This document shows positions 25,901 to 38,599 of a stretch of DNA of 64,000 bases, piece after piece. The notes under the pieces were generated by a model that made no database searches, had not been told where the DNA came from, and saw only the letters and a program-made list of their open reading frames with translations. The stretch is from Motacilla alba alba (taxonomy: Eukaryota; Chordata; Aves; Passeriformes; Motacillidae). The stretch is from contig NC_052032.1 of assembly GCF_015832195.1 (NCBI RefSeq), forward strand, positions 3,292,618 through 3,356,617, given 5' to 3'. Position 1 is the stretch's first letter, and every line of letters starts with the position of its first letter. The position numbers and the translations under genes are program-made.

Positions 25901-27255
25901 GTCTTATTTCAGGCTCAAACCTTCAATTATTCTCATCTTGATCAGACTCAAATTTCTTTTTATATCCTGCTGGGAACAATACCTGAAGGATTTATTGTTT
26001 TTGATTTATAAAACCATCATGAGGAGATAGTCCAATAGTGCTTGCAGGATGCCTTCTCTTCCCTCACAACTGAATAAGGCATGACGTCAGGTTTTGCAAA
26101 GTGCTTGGGCTGGCACAGAGTTGTGGAAGTGAGGGAATTCATAACAGTCCCCTCTGCCTAGGACAAGACATCTCATGCTAACAAAGACTTTCTAAGTATG
26201 GGTTTGTGTAATTCGGGGTCTGTGTGCAGAGACAAAAAATAACAATCTGCAGTTTTTGCTGGACCCTTTGCAGAGTTGGTTTTGTAGCCATTGAGATCTT
26301 AAGTGCTGTATTGACACATCACCAAAAAATTACAGGAGCGAGCCAGAGAAAAGGCTGATGTGCAGCTGAATGAGCAAATACGGTGCAAAATTATGGGAAA
26401 ATTAAACTGCATGGCCTGTCCAGAGCAGTCATGATCAGGACAAAAGTTACTCAAGAAATTTGCCATAAAGGAAAATTAGAGTTTTCCCCTTCTTGTGCTA
26501 TCATTTGACAGTGGAGAACAGATCTCTGCATTCTCACAGCCCTCTGCAAGAGGTCTGGGTTTGATTCACATGGATCCACAGCCTTGTGGTGCCAAAACAG
26601 GCAATTTCTGTACTCATGTCTGAAGGCCAAATATATGGGTATGATTTCCTATAGTTTACAGTTACATGCTGGATCAGAGCTGTGTGTTTCATAAGCTGCC
26701 AGCCCAATTTAGCAGGGTCTGGGGAAATGTGTCCCCCAGGGAACGCTTACAATCAGCCTTGTGTTTTGGGCTGATAGTGCCTGTTTTCTGGTACACACGT
26801 TAGCAGATCCATATGTGGGGAAATCCAAACGTCCTTCCATCCAACCCCTGACCTGGGCACTGGCTCAGGCTGCTGCCCACTGCTGATTTTCTGCTGGCTA
26901 CTTCCTTCAGTTCAGGAACTGTCCAGTCTGGGAAGCACAAATTTACAACAGGGATCTGTGCAGGAGCTGTGGGTCCTGCACAGGTTTAAAAAACAGAAAT
27001 TCTGAAAGTTCCTGCGTGTTTGGAAAAGGCTCGTTTACATCTTTCCTCCTGTGTCTTGTCTTGGGCTCAGCAGAGAGAAATGAGGGGCAGGAATTCAATG
27101 TCAAGGAGTTCATTGTGTTTGTGGTGTCTGTTACCGACGCTGTTGGCATGTTTTTCTTCCCAGCAGTCTCCTTGACAAAGGTATGATCTACTACACCTCT
27201 CTCCTGCTCTTTTATTCATTTCTTTCTGTTTTCCTAGAGAGCAAGAGTAGAAATT

Positions 27256-27276
27256 AAAAAAAAAAAAAAAAAAAAA
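27256..27276. repeat. A21 mononucleotide tract
   Basis: A run of 21 A follows AAATT in the large intron. No polyadenylation signal or flanking duplication marks it as a retrocopy tail. It is a plain homopolymer, likely variable in length. Confidence 0.9.
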
Positions 27277-28482
27277 GTTGGCTTTAGGAAGTAGACTGTC
27301 CGCAATATTTTCTTTTTGCAACTCTGAACTATTTTCACTGCAGGTGTGTTGTTGTTTCTGCCAGATCACCTGGCAATTGACTGTGGATTCTGGGAACTTC
27401 AAAGCTAAATATTCTCATGTACAATTTCTGTTTCAGCGACTGACATTTTCTATTTCCTTGTAATCTCGTCATGGCTGGGAAAGAACAAGAGTAACCAGCT
27501 TTTGTAAATCTCATAATATTTAGTAGTCCTTTTCATCTGACTATTCAATTTTTTCTCTTCCTTAAAAAGTGTGTTCAAGGCTTCACAGCTGAAGATAAAG
27601 ATTTATTGTTATGATCCATCAATATCCCCTGAAAAAAACTCCCTAGAAACCAAATAGAGAGAAATATAATTCCTTTGTTGTGACAGAGATAAAAAAAAAA
27701 ATCTCCTGAACCTTGAAAATGTGAGGCTTCTCTTGCAGGACACTTGGTTTCCTTGAACTGAAGTCTCCATCACCAGATCGTGTTCTTTGTGATCTCACTT
27801 GGGTGTCTCCTACACTTTTCTACACAAGATGAAATAAGAAGAAATTTCAGCCAGTCGCATTTAAATCAGATTTTCATTTCTTTCTCACAAAAGAGGAAGA
27901 TTTGGATTATCCTAACCATTGATGGTCTTCCCACTGCAGCAGGACCCACTTCATGCACAATCCTGCCAGGAGGTTAAGAAAGGAGATTTGAAAGTCCATG
28001 AGTTGTAAAAATGAAAACAGAAAAGAAGCGGCATCTCCAAAGCAAAAGGGATGTTTTGCAAGCTGCATATTTGGAGTGGTTATTTTGGCCCATCAACTCC
28101 AGAAGGATCTGCAATAAACATGCTAGGTCCTTTGTGATTTTATGTGATTTTATTTTATTTTTTATGTTGATGTCGGCCTGATTCCAAGTCGCTCTTCATT
28201 CCAATCTCAATGTATATCTCTCTTTGTGGCACGGGGTTTATGTGCAGGGAGGATTAGTGTCAAAAACTGGTATGAAAGGAGTGAAGAATTTGATCTTGTT
28301 CTTTTTTCACCCTGCATTTTTTGCTGTGTGGTAATTAGGGAAGATGCTGAAGGAGCAGCCCCTTAAAGTGCCAGCAGCACTGTCAGGGACAGTGCCACTG
28401 TCCCCTTCTGCAGGAGCAGTAATTGCACTGTGAGCACCCCATGGCCACAGTGCTGCCAACCCAGGCCTGTGTGCTGCTTTCC

Positions 28483-28548
28483 AAAAATCCCAAATATTCA
28501 AATATGTGAAAAAAAATCCTAAAAATCCCAAATATTCCCACATATGTC
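28483..28548. repeat. Two-copy tandem duplication, unit about 38 bp
   Basis: The phrase AAAAATCCCAAATATTC occurs at 28483 and again at 28521, each followed by a related CATATGTG/CATATGTC ending. The copies differ by a few bases, so this is an old local duplication in the intron. Confidence 0.7.
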
Positions 28549-29333
28549 ACCCACAGAGCCTACCCAGAATCCTGACCCATTCCACCCACAAAAGGCTGCT
28601 GCTGCAAGGGCAGAGAGCACAGGGAGCAGGAGCCCAGGACAGGGCTGTGTCCATGGGGTAATTCCATGCTTTCCTGTACTCTACAGAGGGGACACAAAGC
28701 GTTTCCCAGTGTTCCAGAAGTGCCAAACCAAAGTCACTCCAACTGTGGCTCCCACGAGTCCCACCAGCAAGGCAGACGTTTGGGCAGGCTGCAAATGTGA
28801 TCTCAAGCCTGATCCAAGATAGAGATGAGGAAGGCAGGCTGGACTTGAGTGTTAGTACTATAAATTTTTTTGAAAATTTTCATATAGAAGTTGCTCTTAA
28901 TCTCATTATTTAAAAAAAAAATCTGTCTTAGTCACAGGTTTCCTCTAGATCTCTAAATTACAGAGGCTCTACCTTACTCTTTCCCCAGTTCAATGGAGTT
29001 ATGACAGGCTGCATTCCTGACCTCTGGTGTTTTCATAAAAACATTGAGGTTGATTGAAACCAAAATGTCCCTTGTGCTGTTTTGCAGTTTTGTGCCCATA
29101 TCTGTTGGATGTTCTTGAAAGTTTTGGGTTGAGAGGTGGTAGATGCCAAATATTAGAACAGTGGCTGCTCCCTCATTGAAAGCAGAGCCTGGTTCCACAA
29201 GAATCTATTTATGAAGGGCATGTGCTGCTTTGCCTTCAGGAATGGTGAAATTATGGGATTTGGGAAGGACCAGCTTATTTTAGGGAGAACTGATGTTCCA
29301 TCTGTGGAGCACCAGACCTTCAGGACTTTTTTG

Positions 29334-29396
29334 GAGATTGTAAAATACAAGCCAAAGATTGTAAAATATGAGTGAAGGCTCGTAAAATATGATTAG
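29334..29396. repeat. Three-copy degenerate tandem repeat, unit about 21-22 bp
   Basis: The core GTAAAATA recurs three times (AGATTGTAAAATAC, AGATTGTAAAATATG, GGCTCGTAAAATATG) at a spacing of about 21-22 bp. It is a short degenerate minisatellite in the intron with no visible function. Confidence 0.65.
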
Positions 29397-32300
29397 TGGC
29401 TACCAGCAGAAAACTTCAAGTATCTGCAACACAGGACACCACTTATTAAAAAGAAAGATGATCCATATTATCAGAGAATGCAGGCTCAAGGGATAGAGGA
29501 GCTAATCCTCGCTGTCAGTTTTCCCATTCAGAAGACAAGGAAAAATATTCTGTTTGCCTATTTCATAGCTTCTTCACTCATGGTAAAATTTCTTGAGGGG
29601 AGGCCCAGCACAAGGGGTTTTGTCCTGCTTCAGCATCACTTCAGCGGGTGGAGGGGGTTTGGAGCAGTGCAGGGCTGGTGTCAGGGCTTTGACCAGAATG
29701 GAATTTCTCTCTTCATGTTTAGGAAGCTTTCTGAGGCCCAGAGGGGAAGCAGTGTGCAAGTGCCAAGCAGCACAAGTGAGAGTTAAACTAGCCTGAAATT
29801 TATACACCTTCCTCTATGGGTTTGAATTCTCCTGTGTACGTGAATGAGGTTGGCTGCAGCCAAAAGAGGTTTTCATGAAGTGGCAAAGGAAATCTGTTTT
29901 AACAGAACAGGTTCCTGAAAATATCCTTATGCTACTTCTCTCTTTATGGTTTGACTTTTCTCCTTGTTACAATGGTTCAGGCTGGAGAGTCTGGAAAAAC
30001 ATCAGGGTAACCAGGGCAGAGGGAATATCAGATGGAGATGAGGGATAGATAAGAGGCAAATTACAGTACATTTCTCATGGGTCATTTGGCTCTAGTCTTG
30101 AAAAGAAGAGAAAAAAAAAATCCAAAGTTGTAAAAGAAAGAAAAAGAGGCAATCAAAACAAATAAACCTGCCAGTGTTGCTGATTTCAAAGGCTTGTGAA
30201 ATGTGCATATATGCTTCATAATGCTCTGCTGTTTTAAATGAAATGTTCCATCCTTTAATCCTACTCACTGTCTCAGAAGTTAATTGTACAGTAAGATCAC
30301 AATTCTCTCTGCCAAGGCTTTCCCTTTGTTTTCTGGGTTTTTTCCTCCCTGCAAGTTGGCCAGCCAGAGTATCTTTTCCTAGTTCTGTGCAGTTGGTTAT
30401 TTTCTGTAGTATATTATGGAGTTCTGTGTAGCTTAATAATTTGTTATGGTCATGCAAGGAAATGGGGCTTTTCAGTTCTTGCTGCTTGAGGGAGCTCAAA
30501 AGTTGCTCCACTCTTGGACGTAGACCCTGCAAAAGCAGAAGGCTCAGTGATCAGATATTTATGGTCTGTAGCTCTGCAACTCTTTCTAAACCTACGTAAA
30601 GGTTATCTAAAGGTGGGATGTAAGAACTGGCCAGTAAAGCCTGGAAGGATAAAGAGAAAGAAGGAACATATAATGTTATATACATGAAGAGCCATCCCAA
30701 GTTTTTGCCCAGAGCTCAGACAGAACATGTTAGACATTTGAAAATTTTTGCATCATCTTTTTCCCTGAGCCTCTGCTCTTTCTTATCCTGGCCAGAACCA
30801 GCAGGAGAAGTGCCGGGGGGAAAAAAAAGAGAAGAAAAAAAAAAATCTGTTTTCACTGTATTTCTGAATCTGAGCCCAGGTTTGTGAAGGATTTGGCAAG
30901 GATTTACAAACCTTTGAGAGAATCCGTGTGGAGATCTAAGGAAACCCGCCTCCCTCCTTTACAGAGCAAGTTGCCTTGGCCAGAAATTGGGCAAAAATTG
31001 GTCATTGCAACTGATGTTTCCTTTGAGATTTTTGGATTTGAACTTGAAGCTGCACTTTGAGAATCAAATTTTGCTCTAACTCTAGATTTACACTGGAGCA
31101 AATACATCACAGTCAGTGCTGATATTTGTGTGCAGCCCAGTGAGAGCTGAGGCTGGCTCAGAGTGCAGGCTCACATGAACAAACCAAGAGAGGACCCAGA
31201 ACAAAGTCTGGAGTAGTCCAGGCACCAAATTTATTCCAGCCCTTTGCTGTGGTTCAGCCAGTTAAGTAGATCCTGCATTAATAACCTCCAGGAGTTAAGT
31301 GATTGCATGAAATAAAGCTGTACCATTTATTGAAAGTCTTTTCTGAGGTCACAGAAGGCTGAGCAAGGATGCACCCTTAGTGTTCTAAGATGTTAATCCT
31401 GATTTTAGAACTTAACAGCAAATAATTTCCTTTATGTGTTCTTTTTTTCCTCTCAGTCCTATGGATTTATTGTTACAGTAGAAATTTGTGTATTTCTAGG
31501 ACTGTCCTGCTGAAAAGCCTGGGTTTCAAAGCAAATGGAGTGAAATTGATAACCTGACAGTTGTAAAAATTCTCTACTTTCAAGCAAGGAGGTGCTCTCA
31601 GACTCTGTTGCAGGATAAAGAAAAGCCAGATCCAAAGGACTCCCATATTTTGTACAGTAAAGTTCTTATTTTTCTTCTATAATTTTTTTACATATTTGTT
31701 TAATTGGGTGAGTAAAGCCTAAGCCACTATCCTAGTGGTAGAATTAATTCAGTTTGGAAAAGGGAAACCTGGGATCAATGAACACCCAGAGTTTTATAGC
31801 CACTTTGGCTTTTATTTTGCATTATTTTTTGCTTAGGGGTCAGTCTTGACTGTAAAACCTGTCAGTGATGTACAAACCTCTGGTCCAGCTTTAGCAGGCT
31901 CACCTGGATGCATTGACAGTGTCACAGAGTGCCACAGAGCTCAGCAGGGGCCACAAATCTGCCCAAGGAGCTGGATTTACATTTGAACAATTATCCTAAG
32001 TGGCTTTTCTTGGATTCTTATCATCATTATATTTTTTTGCCAAAACATTTCTCCTCTCTTGTAACAGAAGATCAGATTTGGGGCCTGCAGAGGACATTTT
32101 GCTACAGCAGATAAACTGAAATTCTTTCAGAGCTGCCAAGCCTGCATGTGCTGACAGTGCTTTGCAATTTATGCTTGTGGACATGACCTAGCGACTGCCT
32201 GGGTTGGATGTGGCTGGAATTACAGTTGCACACTTGGATTCCAGTGTGAACACAGGCAGTGATCTGGATCCAAACTGGGACCTGAAGCCTCTCACTTGTA

Positions 32301-33027
32301 ATATTCTGGTTCTGCTCTGTTTCAGGCTCCGTCCCAATCACTGAAAGATTTATACCTTTATCAATAAATTATCATGACTTTTACTACACTTACACCAGTG
32401 TCTTAAATTAACACTAAACTCAGTGTAGATGAGGCACGCTTCCTGCTGCACATGATTTATGGCAATCCATCTGAAATGAGGAGCAAAATTGAATTTGCCA
32501 GCAAAGACAAATCTTTAACATCAGGTCAGACAGAAATTTTATTGCACGTCCACTGCTAAAGAGAGTTTGTAGATTGTCTTTTTTTATACAGTTTTCTATA
32601 GACCTGTAACACTTCAGGTTAAAAAAAAAAAAAAGAAACAAAAGAAGTTAGAAATATTTGGAGGTCTGAAATCTCTCCTGTGTCTTTGTGTCAGGTTGGA
32701 GGTGACAGACAGGACAAACGTAGCAGTTACATGGCACTGATAAACTCTCAGCTTGAGGGCTGTGTCCCCTTTTGATGACCTGCCTTTGGGAAAGATGTGG
32801 AGAGTGCAGATAAGAGCATCAGAAACAAGCAGAGGTCTTAAAAGCAGTGAGAACGGCTGAGGAAATAGGATGGTTTTAGCCTAAAAATGAAATGATGTAC
32901 AGGAGATATAGCCTTTCAAATAAGTAATAGGTTTGGTAAAGCAGAAGGGAATCAAATCTCCCTGTCAGGGGTTGAATGGCACAAATACTCCTCTAATAGA
33001 GCAAAAAATATTTAGGTTGACCTTTAG

Positions 33028-33066
33028 AAAAAAAAAAAAAAACCAAAACAAAACAACAACAACAAC
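33028..33066. repeat. A15 tract followed by AAAC/AAC-rich repeat
   Basis: A run of 15 A passes into CCAAAACAAAACAACAACAAC. It is a simple low-complexity repeat. Confidence 0.85.
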
Positions 33067-33744
33067 TTTCTGACCATAAAGGAATTGAAACAAGGTCTGC
33101 AGGTTACTGGGACAGTGACACAGTCCCTGTTATGTGTGGTTTGAAGTGAGCTAAATAAAAATTTGCTTGGTGACACAGGAAGATGCTTTAGCTTAGGGGT
33201 GAAGGGCTGGCAGCTGTGGTCTCTGGACATCCTTTCCAGACTCACTTGTCTGTGACCCTATGACAGAGGGCAAAAGGCAGCTCTCACACTGGCATCAACA
33301 CTGCCTCTCCAAAAGGACAGTTAGCTGTCAAACCACCCAGGACTGAGAAATCACTAGAGGAAAAGATAAATTACAGCTGTGCACATCTGCCAAATGGTCC
33401 CATTTCAAGGTCAGCTTTCAGTGCTGTTGCAGTTGTGGCTCTTGCCACTATCTTCAGGAAGAATATCCTTTATCTCAAAACTGTTGTTGCTCTTCACTGC
33501 AGATACTGAGAATCTCTAGGTGTACACTGCACCCTGAAACCTTGGGCACTCTGTGTGGGTTGGACAGCCAGGACAGACACGTGCACACACTGACTGCTGT
33601 GGTCACTGCTGCTCCACTGAATCCTGGGGCCAGGATGAGACCTGGAGGGACACAGGGAACACCACTGAGACCTGTCAGCCACACCATGTTGGGAATCACA
33701 CCAGGATCTGTCACAGGCTTATGGAGAGTGTTCCAGGGCTGTCC

Positions 33745-33761
33745 AAAAAAAAAAAAAAAAA
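33745..33761. repeat. A17 mononucleotide tract
   Basis: A run of 17 A follows GCTGTCC. The preceding 250 bp are GC-richer than the surroundings, so I considered a processed retrocopy. No polyadenylation signal, recognisable coding match or target-site duplication is visible, so it is called only as a simple repeat. Confidence 0.85.
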
Positions 33762-34183
33762 GCTTTCTTTGTCTAAACCATGCACCGTGGTTTAGGCTGG
33801 GCTGACACTTCTGAAGAGTCTTGGGAAGAAGAGTGATTCACTGGAGCCCTGTGATTCCAGCAGATTTACCCTGTCCTGCCATGTGCTGAACACAGTAGGT
33901 AAAGGATAGGACACTCTATGTCAATTTTGGAAATTGAGATATTTTGAGGCTGACTTCCCAATTCAGGAGGTGCTGTTGGTTTTTGGCTGTTGTTGGTTGG
34001 GTTTCTTTTAAGGATGAAATGTGGTGCCTTCTGTTCCTAACAAACTCACCAGGCAGTTGCAGACCATTCTCCATCGTGAACAGATAGCAAAGTTCCTACT
34101 CTGTGTTTGGATGGAATCTTACAAATAATCTCTTAAGTACCCTGTTTGTTTTCTTGCTGTAAAGTGACACTTGTCTTGGAAGG

Positions 34184-34222
34184 AAAACAAAACAAAACAA
34201 AACAAAACAAAACAAAACAAAG
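34184..34222. repeat. (AAAAC)n microsatellite, about 8 units
   Basis: The pentamer AAAAC repeats about eight times without interruption between AAGG and AAAGGC. It is an intronic microsatellite. Confidence 0.95.
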
Positions 34223-37200
34223 GCAAATAGAGAATAACTGGGAGCAAACAGTAGGAAATTTCCTAACAATAAGGTCGGGAAGACTCTCTGTTCCTTGCTA
34301 AAACAACCAGGAGTGCAAGAGGCTGCAGCCCAGCCACATCAGGGAAACTTGAGGAAACCTCTCTCTGACCTAGAAGAAAATAAAAGGAAGAAGAGTAGTC
34401 AACCTCCAACAAAACTGATCAACTCCAGTCACTAAAACCAGGTTTAATATAAGTAAACCTAATATCAGCTGAGTTTGAGAGCCATTGCCAAATGTGTTTG
34501 TGGCTCAGCACAGGGGTTTGTGGCTGGGTTTGGATGAGGAGTGAAGGTCCAGCAAAGGGAGCTCCTCACAGTGGCTCCCACAGGCAGGTGGGGCTGGTGG
34601 CCAAGGGCTTCACCTCATCGCCTGGGGACGAGTCACAGCCCAAATGGACAGGAAATGGGTTTGACAGATGAGACAGGCCCCGGGATAATGGCTGGGTGAC
34701 TGATGGGGTGGGCTGTGTGATGGGTAGGGCCACTGAGAGACACTGCTGGGTGAACTAAAAACTCCATTAGACTGAAACTGGAGCACTGCATGGGATCCAT
34801 ATCCCTGACTGAGGGCTGGGGTTCACTGGATAATGGTGAGCTGCTGCACAGAACAGTTTCAGAGGGCTCCTTGCATGGCAGAAGAGGGACAAAGAAAACA
34901 AAAACTGTGCATTGAACAAATAAGTCGATGAAAAGATCTGGGTGGGAATGTGAGCATTGTCTGATATGATTTGGTGTCCCAAATGGCCTTAAACAGCCCA
35001 TAGAATTTCTATGTCTAAAACAGATTCCAGCAAAGGAGACCTTTTATGATGCACTAATAGGCTCATTAGGCTTTCTCCAGCAAGGCATGCTCACAACATC
35101 GTATGTTTTTTCCATTACAGGAATTACACGTGTTTTGTTGTGCTTTGGGTTTTGTTTTGTTTTCCACATAGACTTGCCCTGACAGTTCCCCCATTCAGGT
35201 TTATATTGGAGGTACCATCTCGAGCCAATGAATTTTATTAAATATGTTGCTGGCGCTCACAGAGAGATGCATAAAGGAAATATTCTAATGACAGTTGGAA
35301 AGGCTTTGATCCCTTTCCAAGACTGCACTCATGTCTTTGAAATGCGAGTTTGGCAGTGCTGGAAAGGCTGGGCTCTTTGGCTCTCTCTGGCACAAGCCCA
35401 TGTGACAGACATAATGTCCTCTGTCAGGGGACCCACATAACCTTGAGAAGTGTAAGCAGGGCTCACAGATTGCACTGGGTCAGATAGTCTGGGCTGATAA
35501 TGAAGCAGGGGGGAGGCAGCCTAGTCCAAAGCAATAACTGAGAGCTGTTTTGACCTGGTAACTGTTGGGTCTGCTGCCTGCGGCTACGGAGTTGGACATG
35601 AACTGCAAAAGTAGTTAATTTATGCCTCCTTGAGTGTAGGAATGTGGCGATGATGGATAGGGATGGGAGGTTATTAGAAACATGGGGAGGAAGGAGAGGA
35701 AGGAATTCCAGCTCGTGTTTTTATCTCTTACACACGCACACACTGGCTCCTCACATTCTCTTGCCTGCCTCATGTGTGTGCAGTGTCCAAGCCCTCACTG
35801 CCACACTCACATCTCTGCTCCTGCACGCTCACACAGGCACGCACTCACACACTTCCCGGGGCTCTGCCTGAGCCCTGGGCTCAGGCATGTTTACGTGCTG
35901 GGGGTTGCTGGCTGCTTCCATGAAGGAGTTTGCATTTATTGCCTTCCAAGCATGATCTACTTACACCTACACCCAGGCAGATCCTTTGCTAAAAATCCTC
36001 TTGGCATTCTATTCTTCCACCACTGAATGCATTCTGCTCACTCACAGCCTTCCCCTGGCTAGCAAAGTGGTCAGAGAAATATCAGAAACTCAAGTTCAAA
36101 GGACTTAGTAGGATAGATTTACATAAGGCATGAGTCCAGTCTCAGTGAAGCATTGCCATCACTGGCCAATTAGTTAAATGCTGTCTGCTCTGGATGTTTT
36201 TTGCAGAAATAATCCATGTAGCCCTGGATGTTGGAGCACATGGGCCATATGGAAGAGAAAGAGCAACTGTGGCCATACAGTGAGGAGATAAATGGGGATT
36301 GGATTGTGTAAACGATAAGCAAAGAGACAGCTGAGAATAAAGAAATATTAATTTAGATTATTTGAAACCATGAGGGAAGAAGAAGGATAAAAATGGTAAT
36401 CTCAGGAGGGGAGTTGGATTATGGTTACTCCTACAGGGATTTGCATGTGCATAAAGCATCTGCATCCAGAGCCAACAGCACCGTCACTCCAGGCAGCAGG
36501 ACCTTCTTCCCTGCTGGGATACAAACACATAAACATTGTTCTAATCAGACTAGGGGCTTCTGTTGCTGCCCCTCTCTCTTGCACGAAGCATCACATCACT
36601 CCCACATTGTCTGTTACACTTTTGCTCACTGTCAGTGATGCTGCCATAGGTGCAGGCATACACTGTCCCCTCCCCGTGGTCACAGCCCCTGTCACACAGT
36701 CCCCCAGTGCTCTCACACTGAGAATACTTGAAAGTGCACATCAGTCCTCACGTGTAATTTCAAGGTATTGCTCATGGATGTGTCTATGTAGGAGCCCATG
36801 CTTGCAAAAGATGTTTTCTAAGGCACAAAGAAGATCCTGGGAGAGCAGAGCCTCAGAGCACTGTGCAGATCCAGGCAGGACAAGCTTGAGGAGCTAAGGG
36901 GAAGGTCTGTGTATTTTCCATGGATGTGCTGAGAACACTGGAGAGATGAGAAATGTGTAAAGGGTCACAGTGCTGACCTGTCCTTCAGGACGTCATCCCC
37001 ATTTGATTGGAAGATAAACACTGTATGGAACGGAAACATCCCCTTCCACTGGTGTCCCCAAAGAGCACATCTTCCTCCATGAGTCAGCCAGGGCCTGGGG
37101 ACACCCAGCCATGATCTATTTTGGAGGCAATGACTTCAGCAAGTGGCAGGGGAAGCTATTGTGGAAATATGAATGTGTTTTCCATTTGGGAGTCCTCCGG

Positions 37201-38453
37201 GGAAGGACAAAAAGATCTTGGTGCTGAGCCAGCTCCCCCATTTTTTTCTTCACCCTTCTGGGAGCAAAAGCCTCGCAAAGTATGCAGGGAACCCTTCTCA
37301 GAGCTTATGGGGGTGTGTGGTTTGGGAGAGCTATGTGAGCCTTACACACATCCATGCACACTCACAAAGAGGGACTCCAGGAAGCAGGAATCAGCCTGCT
37401 CATGACCATGGTGGTGTCTGTTGCTTACAGCCTTTGAACCGTGCTTGGCTCAGTGTGATCCCTCTCTCTAGGGTCTCCACCTGTGAAGGGAACATACTAC
37501 AACATGATCCCCTTCTAGCTTTTCTCTTATCACAACACTTCCTATCAAAAGCCAGCGTGAGCTGGAAATAGAGAATCAATGGGTTTAATCTTACATTTTG
37601 TTTTCTCCAGCTTTACTGTGAGCTGGAGCAGTGCAAGCAGTGTGGCACTATGGTATGTGCACTGGCAAGTAGCTCCTGTATTCCAGTATTGGAAAATTTA
37701 CTCCTTTAAAGGAGCAAAATTACCTCCACCAGCCATCAACTTAAGGGATTGGCTTAGCTTGCCTGCAAACAGATTGCTCTGTGATTTCCAGGCATGCCAA
37801 AAGCTAAGGAGAAATGCTGCTCACCCTGGGAGAACCTGAGGAGCCTTAGGAATTTATTTCATGGTATAGTACCACTCCTGGGGGGAGCTTATGCAAGGAA
37901 ACCTCTTGGCACAACTTTGCCTGTTGGGAACAGCAATTCCCAACCAGCTATGGGATGTCAGGGTTAGGCCACGTGGGTTTCAGTGCCAGTGACTGCCACT
38001 GGTGCTAAAGGAGTGGCTCTGTGAGCTGGTGTTAGTTGTGGTGCCAGCCAGAGGATGTGAAACTTGTTATTGTGAAGGAAAATTAGAGGTAACAACAACA
38101 AACAGCTTAGAGGAAATGTGCAAGCTAACTGCTGGTGTAAAAAGATTTACTGACCATAATACTTGGTTAATTACATTCATAATAAAGAGATTCCTATACT
38201 TATCTTGAGAATGTGGACAGCTTTATGTATTTACCTTGGATTTTGTGGCCCTAGTTAATCAATGGTCTGAAGTTTTAGATGAGATTCACTACATGAATGC
38301 AAAGTAATCAAAGTTTGGGAGCGGGTTATTAAAACATTTCAGGTGATTGATATGCAGGGTATTATAAGACCTTTGCCTGGATTGCAGCACTTCTTCAGTA
38401 TTCTGTTGCTTTTGTGTCACCTTTAGGAAAAAAATGCTTTTCTTTTCCTACAG

Positions 38454-38599
38454 GGCATACTTGGATGTCAATGAACTCAAGAACATACTCAAACTGGATG
38501 GATCCACACACCTCAACATCTTTTTTGCCAATTCCTCTGAGGAAGAGCTGGCTGGAGTGGCAACTTGGCCCTGGGACAAAGAAGCCTTGATGCATCTAG
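38454..38599 (+). CDS. PAPPA2: PAPPA2 internal exon: start of catalytic domain
   Basis: This exon of 146 bp encodes about residues 664-713. The acceptor is TTTTCCTACAG at 38443-38453, and its first base completes the Arg codon begun at 14545. The translation runs [18 protein letters not shown], then [16 protein letters not shown] and [14 protein letters not shown], and ends on the first base of a Gly codon at a strong CTAG|GTGAGT donor. This is the highly conserved pappalysin segment immediately before the zinc site; the ATWPWDK motif is nearly invariant in PAPPA and PAPPA2. The [11 protein letters not shown] wording fits PAPPA2 rather than PAPPA. One N-glycosylation sequon (NSS) is present. 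It probably corresponds to human exon 4. Confidence 0.96.

Larger units (their letters stand above)
14547..38453 (+). other. PAPPA2: PAPPA2 intron, 23.9 kb
   Basis: The intron opens with GTAGGC and closes with a TCTTTTCCTACAG acceptor. It interrupts a codon after its second base (phase 2). It contains a short minus-strand CR1 copy (18379-18446), the 150-bp inverted repeat (21323-21472), the TTCCC array (22444-22677), a plus-strand CR1 copy (about 25714-25900), and short tandem duplications at 28483-28548 and 29334-29396. It also contains A-rich tracts at 27256-27276, 33028-33066 and 33745-33761 and an AAAAC repeat at 34184-34222. Several minus-strand open frames of 107-177 codons between 17.1 and 22.0 kb do not resemble anything I can name. 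The remainder is unique-looking sequence with no supported gene. Confidence 0.85.

Noticed and set aside
33470..33761. GC-richer stretch followed by A17, considered as a processed retrocopy
   Set aside because: There is no coding similarity, polyadenylation signal or flanking duplication, and processed retrocopies are rare in birds.
36421..36897. A 158-codon + strand frame with His/Ser/Cys-rich translation
   Set aside because: It is intronic, overlaps CA-rich low-complexity DNA upstream, and matches no family I know.
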